Source of the DNA: Methanobacteriota archaeon
GTDB taxonomy: Archaea > Thermoplasmatota > Poseidoniia > Poseidoniales > Poseidoniaceae
DNA: 6,294 bases
Direction: 5' to 3'
Assembly (NCBI GenBank): GCA_002706615.1
Contig: PALS01000055.1
Coordinates: forward strand, 20,368-26,661
The position numbers and the translations under genes are program-made. Each line of letters begins with the position of its first letter. Within the stretch, counting starts at the first letter, position 1. The notes below the pieces were generated by a model, which was not told the origin of the DNA, searched no databases, and saw only the letters and a list, made by a program, of their open reading frames with translations. This document shows positions 1 through 3,846 of this stretch, piece after piece.

Positions 1-851
1 ACCGACCAAGAACTGATTGGTGGACATGGCAAATATGGTTCGCCGCTTTCAGGGAAGTCCAAATAATGCATGTATCTCTCCATCCAGCTATCTCTATCTG
101 GATGGCCTGGCCATCTTGCTGGTAATTTGTATTTTATTTTCTTCAATTCCTCCGCCTTCAATCTTCTTTCCATAATTAATGATGCAAGAAAATCATTCAC
201 TCCGGTTTGTTTAACTGTATTTTTTACTCTAAATACATCAGCAACTATCTCCCTTGTATGAGGTAAGTCAACATAGGGAATTAGCCATTCTCCCCTACCT
301 ATATGCTCAATACATACATCGTTAGACGTACTTAGTAACATATTGGAGTAGGCAAACCATGAAGGTACAACATCAGCATGTTTTCTGTCTAAAATAATCA
401 ACCCTCCATCTCTAACATGTCTAGCCACATTTGGTATAATCTCATAATACATCGATTGAGAGTTTCCAGATGAAAATGGCTCTAACCAATCCAAGTAGAG
501 AATATCTACTTGTGGTAAATCTAGAATTCCTTTGGCAGCATCTTTTTGCCTATGGATTAACATATTCTGATATCCTAAGTCGGGATTTCTATATGCTCTC
601 CCGCCGATTAATGGATTTGCAATTCTAGAGAAATACTCCTGTCTCAAACTATCCTCAATAAATGGAAGATCATCTGGATATCTAGGACCTAATTCATCAC
701 AGAATAACACAAATGGTTTCTCATTTTCAACAATTATTGACCATGAATTAATGTAATTCAAGTCGGCTGCAGGATGATAAACAATCAATGGCCTGTCTTC
801 GACAGTAGGCATGGGAACTTCACAATAAAATTCGCCGTTCTTCCACATCAT
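1..851 (-). CDS. Unknown protein with a methyltransferase-like Rossmann segment, 3' end outside window
   Basis: This reading frame stays open from the ATG at 851 to the left edge (283 codons, no stop), so the C-terminus is missing. The start follows the stop of the peptidase gene by 13 bp, and a G-rich ribosome-binding stretch (GAGGGGGG) overlaps that stop, so it is the last visible gene of the operon. Residues about 115-157 read VDILYLDWLEPF, then a helix, then GGLIILDRKH. This resembles strands beta-4 and beta-5 of class I SAM methyltransferases (an acidic residue after a hydrophobic strand, then GG-hydrophobic-D). I see no glycine-rich motif I in the N-terminal part, so the enzymatic call is weak; another Rossmann-like protein is possible. 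The region after residue 225 is rich in Lys, Glu and Arg and looks helical. The CDS itself is well supported; the function is not. Confidence 0.8.
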   Translation of the reverse strand, partial: MMWKNGEFYCEVPMPTVEDRPLIVYHPAADLNYINSWSIIVENEKPFVLFCDELGPRYPDDLPFIEDSLRQEYFSRIANPLIGGRAYRNPDLGYQNMLIHRQKDAAKGILDLPQVDILYLDWLEPFSSGNSQSMYYEIIPNVARHVRDGGLIILDRKHADVVPSWFAYSNMLLSTSNDVCIEHIGRGEWLIPYVDLPHTREIVADVFRVKNTVKQTGVNDFLASLIMERRLKAEELKKIKYKLPARWPGHPDRDSWMERYMHYLDFPESGEPYLPCPPISSWS

Positions 852-864
852 TTTCCATCCCCCC

Positions 865-1410
865 TCATAGGCATCTTGGATGCCCCCTTGGAACCACTCT
901 GAATATTCTCTTTGTCTGTCTTGCCAACCTAGGGTATTGCTTAGCAAGACTTACTCCAAAAGAGCCTTTTTTGGCGGTATCATAGATTTTATTTTCATGC
1001 AAAGTTACGATATGTGAAGTACACAATTTGCCATTACCGTCAGGGTCTGAAGGCGGGTCGATTGAGTAGAAACTAACCAGGAACAAATCATTGTAATCAA
1101 TCAATTCATCTATGTAATAATCCAATCTTCTCAAGTCTTGATTGCAGTATGCAAGTTGAAGTCCATACGGCTCTAATGCCTTTGACCATGTATGAGGAGA
1201 TTGTGAGTTTATTATCGGCATAAAATCCTCTGGACCAAGGTTTGCACCAGTCGCATTAGCAATCATAGCAAGTGTTGTTGGAACACAAGTGGGTCCTGAT
1301 TGTGCAATATGCTCTAACTGTAAATCTGCAAAAAATGGACCTTCTGGTTCATCAGTTCTATCAGCATCCCAAAGTGGTGCACTTGGATTGGGTTTCCAAT
1401 TCAGACTCAT
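865..1410 (-). CDS. Papain/C39-like cysteine peptidase
   Basis: A 181-aa protein. The core motif is QSGPTCVPTTLAMI (Gln37, Cys42), followed by SHIVTL (His133) and ENKIYDTA (Asp144). This Gln, Cys, His, Asp order and spacing are those of the papain-like fold in the C39 / transglutaminase-like range: Gln for the oxyanion hole, Cys as nucleophile, His-Asp completing the triad. I see no signal peptide or membrane segment, so it is probably cytosolic and acts on a protein or peptide made in the same cell. I chose the ATG at 1410 because GAGGAGG lies 7 nt before it and because it forms an ATGA overlap with the stop of the upstream 66-aa gene. The in-frame ATG at 1416 would sit only 1 nt from that site. 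Its neighbour, a small acidic peptide, is a possible substrate, but that is inference. It could also be an inactive or amidase-like member of the fold. Confidence 0.85.
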   Translation of the reverse strand: MSLNWKPNPSAPLWDADRTDEPEGPFFADLQLEHIAQSGPTCVPTTLAMIANATGANLGPEDFMPIINSQSPHTWSKALEPYGLQLAYCNQDLRRLDYYIDELIDYNDLFLVSFYSIDPPSDPDGNGKLCTSHIVTLHENKIYDTAKKGSFGVSLAKQYPRLARQTKRIFRVVPRGHPRCL

Positions 1411-1607
1411 TCCCATTCCTCCTCAAAATCATTGGGCCAATCTATTTCTTCATCCATATCAAACCCTTTACTTTTCTTTTCTGCTTTCATCCAATCATTC
1501 AGTCTAAGTTTTCCGATTTCATTTTCAATGTTCAGATTTTGTGAAAATGTTTTCATCAACATAGTCATCGCTTTCAATAATTCTTCTATCATATTTTTTT
1601 CATTCAT
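1407..1607 (-). CDS. Small acidic protein, 66 aa, unknown
   Basis: A 66-aa product that I do not recognise. Residues 1-30 look like an amphipathic helix rich in Met, Leu and Asn. The last 20 residues contain ten Asp/Glu and two Trp, ending in EEEWE. A GAGGTGAT ribosome-binding site 3 nt before the ATG overlaps the stop of the upstream 254-aa gene, and its own stop overlaps the peptidase start by 4 bp, so it is translationally tied to both neighbours. Small size, an acidic aromatic tail and a position directly before a peptidase gene would suit an adaptor, an inhibitor or a processed precursor peptide. The sequence does not decide between these. The motif DEEIDW near residue 51 recurs as DEIDW in the N-terminus of the upstream gene product. 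Confidence 0.75.
   Translation of the reverse strand: MNEKNMIEELLKAMTMLMKTFSQNLNIENEIGKLRLNDWMKAEKKSKGFDMDEEIDWPNDFEEEWE
1418..1424 (-). promoter_or_regulatory. Ribosome-binding site that fixes the peptidase start
   Basis: The minus strand reads GAGGAGG here, a strong match to the 16S anti-Shine-Dalgarno. The gap to ATG at 1410 is 7 nt and to ATG at 1416 only 1 nt, so translation should begin at 1410, coupled to the end of the preceding gene. Confidence 0.7.
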
Positions 1608-1616
1608 ATTATCACC

Positions 1617-2381
1617 TCACAAATACATCCAATCATCCGGCCTACCGTTTGGCCATTTTTTGTCAAATTCTTCATTGGATTTCCTTCTAGCTAATTCTTG
1701 CTGATGCAAAATATTCCAAACCTCTACATCTTCAACGAGAAGTTGAATCATCATCAGTAAAGATTCTGGGAAAGATTCGCCTTGAGGAATAATATGTGCA
1801 TCTTGATATTCCATATTTTTGTATTCCGTCATATGTTCAGGAAAGCTAACAAACCCAAAACCTATACTTTCAGAATTGGTCTCAATTTCCCAGGTCGCCA
1901 AACAGGCTTCTAAATTTGCAATATGATTACCCAAAACGTGTTTATTTCTAGCACCATTTCTGATATTCCTCAATGCTGTATAATGCCTGTCCAAGGAATT
2001 AGGTGGCAACCACCTGTGGAATTCTAAACTAATATCAAACCTAAATTTTGAGCCATGCTGTCCAATAACCGTGAAAGTATTTTCATCCAATTCAATTGAA
2101 TCTGTTTCAGAAATATATTGAGCAACTTTTAGCCAATCTCTCTTTAGTTGTTCTGATTCATCATCAGTCAATTTTGGTTTTTTGTCCCATGGTGAAGAGT
2201 GGTACCCAAGTGGTAACAATAATAGTTTCAACTTGCCCAATTGATTTGGCCATTGTGACCATTTATCTTTGACATTAGGATTGTTTTTGTTCCAGGCTTC
2301 AATTATGTGGAACTGAAATCTGGCTGAATCAATATCAATATCCCAATCGATTTCATCCCAGCCATCAAAGTCTTTACTCAT
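1617..2381 (-). CDS. Hypothetical protein, 254 aa
   Basis: A 254-aa soluble protein of no family that I recognise. The start is clear: AAGGAGGC lies 7 nt before the ATG at 2381, which overlaps the stop of the GNAT-like gene as ATGA. The N-terminus is strikingly acidic and aromatic (DFDGWDEIDWDIDID). The middle (about residues 125-170) holds a basic, helical stretch (HYTALRNIRNGARNKHVLGNH) followed by LEACLATWEIE. The C-terminus is rich in Leu and Trp and ends WPNGRPDDWMYL. I see no transmembrane helix, signal peptide or metal-binding cysteine cluster. The context is the second gene of a five-gene operon with a GNAT-like protein, a small acidic peptide and a cysteine peptidase. The acidic N-terminus may be a binding tail, which is inference. 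Confidence 0.8.
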   Translation of the reverse strand: MSKDFDGWDEIDWDIDIDSARFQFHIIEAWNKNNPNVKDKWSQWPNQLGKLKLLLLPLGYHSSPWDKKPKLTDDESEQLKRDWLKVAQYISETDSIELDENTFTVIGQHGSKFRFDISLEFHRWLPPNSLDRHYTALRNIRNGARNKHVLGNHIANLEACLATWEIETNSESIGFGFVSFPEHMTEYKNMEYQDAHIIPQGESFPESLLMMIQLLVEDVEVWNILHQQELARRKSNEEFDKKWPNGRPDDWMYL

Positions 2382-2818
2382 TCGAAATGCCTCCTTGCTG
2401 GAACTATTCTATTAGAGTGACATACCTTACATGTAGTATTGATACAAGGCCATGGATAATCATTAGCAATAATGTCAATTTTTCCTCTTTGTTTCATTTT
2501 CTTCCAAAAGCCTCTACTACAATTCCAAGTATCTACCCAAATCCAATGAGTTGGGAAAGCTCTCCTAATATCAGCCACCATTTCCGAGCCTTGGCCGGAT
2601 CTTCTTTCGGCAGGGTTGTGGACCTTGACATTGCTAATTTCCACATACTCGCCTACAACAGTAACCCAACAATTTGAGGTTGGCATTCTGCCGTTGTAAA
2701 TCCAGCAATTTTCTTTTCTAGGGTGTTCACAAAATGGACCTCTTCCGTTTATTGAAACGGTATTTTCGTCTATTTTGCACGCTTCTTTTTTGGTTTCTAT
2801 TTTCGTATTTATGTTCAT
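2378..2818 (-). CDS. Small GNAT-like acyltransferase with Cys-rich tail
   Basis: A 146-aa protein. Residues 59-80 (VEISNVKVHNP then RRSGQGSEM) match the beta-4/motif A region of GCN5-related N-acetyltransferases, where R/Q-x-x-G-x-G binds the acyl-CoA pyrophosphate. Residues 92-112 (WIWVDTW, then RGFWKKMKQRG) match the following strand and the helix that usually carries the 'fyeklGF' pattern. The C-terminus has CX4CX2CH (Cys125, 130, 133), a plausible metal site, and there are further Cys at 14, 30, 38, 50 and 100. The start at 2818 has GGAG 8 nt upstream. The frame is open further, but that part only translates the tRNA-Arg gene. The ATG is 21 nt after the tRNA CCA end, so the gene is probably cotranscribed with the tRNAs. 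It overlaps the next gene by 4 bp. GNAT folds acetylate many substrates, and some act on or with aminoacyl-tRNA. The substrate here is unknown. Confidence 0.8.
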   Translation of the reverse strand: MNINTKIETKKEACKIDENTVSINGRGPFCEHPRKENCWIYNGRMPTSNCWVTVVGEYVEISNVKVHNPAERRSGQGSEMVADIRRAFPTHWIWVDTWNCSRGFWKKMKQRGKIDIIANDYPWPCINTTCKVCHSNRIVPARRHFE

Positions 2819-2826
2819 ATTTATTT

Positions 2827-2830
2827 CTCC
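2827..2830 (-). promoter_or_regulatory. Ribosome-binding site for the GNAT-like gene, next to tRNA 3' end
   Basis: GGAG lies 8 nt before the ATG at 2818 and only 9 nt after the tRNA CCA at 2840. There is no room for a separate promoter, so the mRNA 5' end may be produced by tRNA 3' processing. Confidence 0.6.
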
Positions 2831-2839
2831 TTTTTTGAA

Positions 2840-2914
2840 TGGCCGGGGTACTGGGATTCGAACCCAGGTTGGCAATTCCGCAGACTGCCGTGATATCCCC
2901 TACACTATACCCCG
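2840..2914 (-). tRNA. tRNA-Arg (GCG), CCA encoded
   Basis: The minus strand folds as a full cloverleaf. The acceptor CGGGGTA pairs with TACCCCG in seven pairs. The D arm GTG/CAC has the loop AGGGGATA. The anticodon stem GCAGT/ATTGC (one G-T pair) closes the loop CTGCGGA with T33 and anticodon GCG. The variable loop is 4 nt and the T arm is CTGGG TTCGAAT CCCAG. Discriminator G73 is followed by an encoded CCA (2842-2840). A20 in the D loop and C35 are Arg identity elements. It reads CGC/CGU. No intron is seen. It lies 16 nt after the tRNA-Arg(TCG) gene and 21 nt before the GNAT-like start. Confidence 0.95.
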
Positions 2915-2920
2915 CGTAAA

Positions 2921-3014
2921 TTCAAGCCAGCGGGGGTGTCCGGATTCGAACCGGAGTCCAGGAGTTCGAAGCCCCTGATGCTATCCACTACACCACACCC
3001 CCCTTTGGCTTGAA
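2921..3014. repeat. 9-bp inverted repeat enclosing tRNA-Arg(TCG)
   Basis: The arms are 2921-2929 (ttcaagcca) and 3006-3014 (tggcttgaa), exact complements. They flank the tRNA with 1 nt on its 3' side and 3 nt on its 5' side. In the transcript they would form a helix bringing leader and trailer together, stacked near the acceptor stem, perhaps a processing or folding aid. Confidence 0.7.
2931..3002 (-). tRNA. tRNA-Arg (TCG), no encoded CCA
   Basis: The minus strand gives a 72-nt cloverleaf. The acceptor GGGGGTG pairs with CACCCCC. The D stem GTGT/GCAT has wobble pairs and the loop AGTGGATA. The anticodon stem AGGGG/CTCCT closes the loop CTTCGAA with T33 and anticodon TCG. The variable loop is 4 nt and the T arm is TCCGG TTCGAAT CCGGA. 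Discriminator G73 is followed by CTG, so CCA must be added after transcription. A20 and C35 fit arginine identity. It reads CGA and, by wobble, CGG. No intron is seen. It heads a tandem pair with tRNA-Arg(GCG) on the same transcript. Confidence 0.95.
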
Positions 3015-3032
3015 ACGTTCTTAGCGAACGCT
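3014..3032 (-). other. RNA hairpin just upstream of tRNA-Arg(TCG)
   Basis: The transcript reads AGCGTTC GCTAA GAACGTT, a 7-bp stem (one G-T pair) with a 5-nt loop. Its 3' arm shares one base with the inverted repeat around the tRNA, and a smaller alternative stem (AGCG/CGCT) is possible. No oligo-T follows, so it is not a simple terminator. Confidence 0.45.
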
Positions 3033-3052
3033 GAATCGTCTCTGAAATGAAT

Positions 3053-3065
3053 GCCTATTCTAGGC
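3053..3065 (-). other. Short RNA hairpin in the leader
   Basis: GCCTA and TAGGC form a perfect 5-bp stem with a 3-nt loop, between the end of the small Arg-rich ORF and the tRNAs. Function unknown; it could be chance. Confidence 0.3.
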
Positions 3066-3101
3066 CAATTCAAACATCTCCCAAGGGAAGTTGTTTCATT
3101 A

Positions 3102-3254
3102 TTACAAGAAGTAGGTTTCATGCTCATGAGATCGATATCGACTGCGATGTCGACCCAACCTAGTGAAATGTGTTAATTGCATGGTATCACCTTTTCTCCT
3201 CTGCATATCTCCTAAACAGTTCTCATGTAAAAAGTTTTGGGTAGATTGTATCAT
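3102..3254 (-). CDS. Small Arg/His-rich ORF upstream of the tRNA-Arg pair (50 aa)
   Basis: The ATG at 3254 has AAGGAG 8 nt upstream and an in-frame stop two codons before it. The frame runs 50 codons to TAA. A second in-frame ATG at 3182 has GGTGAT 3 nt before it, the same arrangement as the 66-aa gene in this operon, so a 26-aa form is also possible. The product contains seven Arg and six His; the C-terminal half includes RLGRHRSRYRSHEHE. Arg codons in the last 26 codons are AGG, CGA, CGC, CGA, CGA. CGA and CGC are exactly those read by the two tRNAs encoded 100 nt downstream. I know no homologue. It could be a small basic protein or a leader peptide. Two good ribosome-binding sites in one frame favour real translation. 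Confidence 0.45.
   Translation of the reverse strand: MIQSTQNFLHENCLGDMQRRKGDTMQLTHFTRLGRHRSRYRSHEHETYFL
3186..3191 (-). promoter_or_regulatory. Second ribosome-binding site inside the small ORF
   Basis: GGTGAT 3 nt before ATG at 3182 can pair with the 16S tail. It would start a 26-aa version in the same frame. Confidence 0.4.
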
Positions 3255-3259
3255 TTTTT

Positions 3260-3468
3260 ACACTCCTTATGCCTTAGTAGACAATATTAGTAAATTTGAA
3301 CTACCTTTATTAATGTTAGTAATTTAATTAAAAAAACTACAAAAATAGCACTTTTTGTTATTTTTAACACCTTTTTAGAATAACTTCATATAGGTAAAAA
3401 GAGATTTTATTTTTAGACAATTGACTTTTCATTATTTTGAGCAAATAAAAAATCTAAGGGTCTAAATA
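3260..3468. promoter_or_regulatory. AT-rich divergent intergenic region with TTAGTA repeats
   Basis: About 210 bp of very AT-rich DNA between the divergent starts at 3254 (minus) and 3469 (plus), so it should hold both promoters. The near-repeat TTAGTA(A/G) occurs at 3274, 3287 and 3316; the last two are followed by AT-rich ends and lie 29 bp apart. On the minus strand these read YTACTAA. Oligo-T runs (3351-3376 on plus; about 3318-3347 on minus) could act as archaeal-type terminators. I see no TATA box that I would defend to the base; candidates are TTTACTAATA on the minus strand (3294-3285) and GATTTTATTTTT on the plus strand (about 3402-3413). Confidence 0.4.
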
Positions 3469-3624
3469 ATGGCCGAATTATATATCTCTGCAAATTATTC
3501 TCCAAAAGCTAACGTTACCACTGAGGTGAACTCGATTGAGGATCACCACTCGCACTTTGGTAAGTACATCTTGTGCAGCGTGGGCTTCAGGAGTGGTGGC
3601 CAAGAGGACTACATCCCCCCTTAG
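3469..3624 (+). CDS. Small hypothetical ORF, 51 aa
   Basis: ATG at 3469, stop TAG at 3622-3624. A weak AAGGG site lies 8 nt upstream. The product starts MAELYISANYSPKANV and ends GGQEDYIPP. It is soluble, with a HH-x-H stretch in the middle, and is not a family that I recognise. The codons read like normal protein, but the length is too short to be sure. The stop codon lies inside the acceptor stem of the tRNA-like sequence at 3616. It could be a real small gene or the remnant of a larger one. Confidence 0.3.
   Translation: MAELYISANYSPKANVTTEVNSIEDHHSHFGKYILCSVGFRSGGQEDYIPP
3478..3485 (+). promoter_or_regulatory. Possible TATA box upstream of the tRNA-like sequence
   Basis: TTATATAT after GCCGAA resembles an archaeal BRE/TATA pair. 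A start site about 25 bp on (near 3510) would make a transcript containing the tRNA-like sequence but not the start of the 51-aa ORF. It overlaps the first codons of that ORF, so both cannot easily be right. Confidence 0.25.
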
Positions 3625-3680
3625 GTGTAAGGTGCACGCTTCCAGTAGGAAGAAGGTCTGGTTCGATTCCAGAAAGGGGC
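3616..3680 (+). pseudogene. 65-nt tRNA-like sequence with shortened D and anticodon loops
   Basis: The parts of a tRNA occur in order with correct joints. The acceptor CCCCCTT pairs with AAGGGGC in six pairs (C1-C72 unpaired). There are two joining bases, then the D stem GTGT/GCAC with the loop AAGGT, one base, the anticodon stem CTTCC/GGAAG (perfect) with the loop AGTA, a 4-nt variable loop, and a perfect T arm TCTGG TTCGATT CCAGA. The D loop has 5 nt instead of about 8 and the anticodon loop 4 instead of 7, so there is no anticodon in a normal position and it cannot decode. Base 8 is A rather than T, and no CCA follows. It may be a decayed tRNA, or a tRNA mimic kept for another role. A chance match seems unlikely given five correctly spaced elements. 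Confidence 0.55.
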
Positions 3681-3846
3681 TTGCTTAACCAATGGGTACT
3701 CACTGCGCATCCCCTTCGCAACCATTCAACAACTACTGAACCCACCGTATTACCATTGAAAATAAAATTTGTATTCCAGCATGGAGGGAATAAATTGCAA
3801 TTTTACTTGTTGCGATTTTGCGATTGTTATCTAATGTTTCCAGATC
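3681..3846. other. Intergenic stretch without a supportable gene
   Basis: Between the tRNA-like sequence and the 3' end of the epimerase gene, which runs toward it. On the minus strand an AATTTTATTTT run (about 3758-3768) could end the epimerase transcript. A short tandem echo of TTGCGAT occurs at about 3809-3825. I see no ORF with a ribosome-binding site. Confidence 0.4.

Noticed and set aside
70..261. 63-codon plus-strand frame and other plus-strand frames opposite the minus genes
   Set aside because: They lie antisense to longer frames with ribosome-binding sites and recognisable motifs or tight operon spacing.
1411..1416. Peptidase start at ATG 1416
   Set aside because: It is 1 nt from the ribosome-binding site; the ATG at 1410 has 7-nt spacing and an ATGA overlap with the upstream gene.
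2819..2875. Longer GNAT-like protein starting at 2875 (extra MPTWVRIPVPRPF)
   Set aside because: This part is the tRNA-Arg 3' half and trailer read as protein. GGAG 8 nt before the ATG at 2818 gives a proper start.
3132..3141. 10-bp palindrome TCGATATCGA as an operator
   Set aside because: It lies inside the small ORF, downstream of its start, and is explained by the codons CGA-TAT-CGA; a single copy is weak evidence.
3616..3680. A normal, decoding tRNA (also tried as a type II tRNA with a 5' half at about 3585-3615, or as an intron-containing tRNA)
   Set aside because: No upstream 7-nt stretch pairs with AAGGGGC other than CCCCCTT, and no arrangement gives a 7-nt loop with T33 and an anticodon.
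2840..3680. tRNA 3' ends as attachment sites of an integrated element
   Set aside because: I found no second copy of either tRNA-Arg 3' end in the window and no integrase gene.
3809..3825. Tandem TTGCGAT echo as a repeat array
   Set aside because: Only two short copies; no spacer structure, so not CRISPR or a meaningful repeat.
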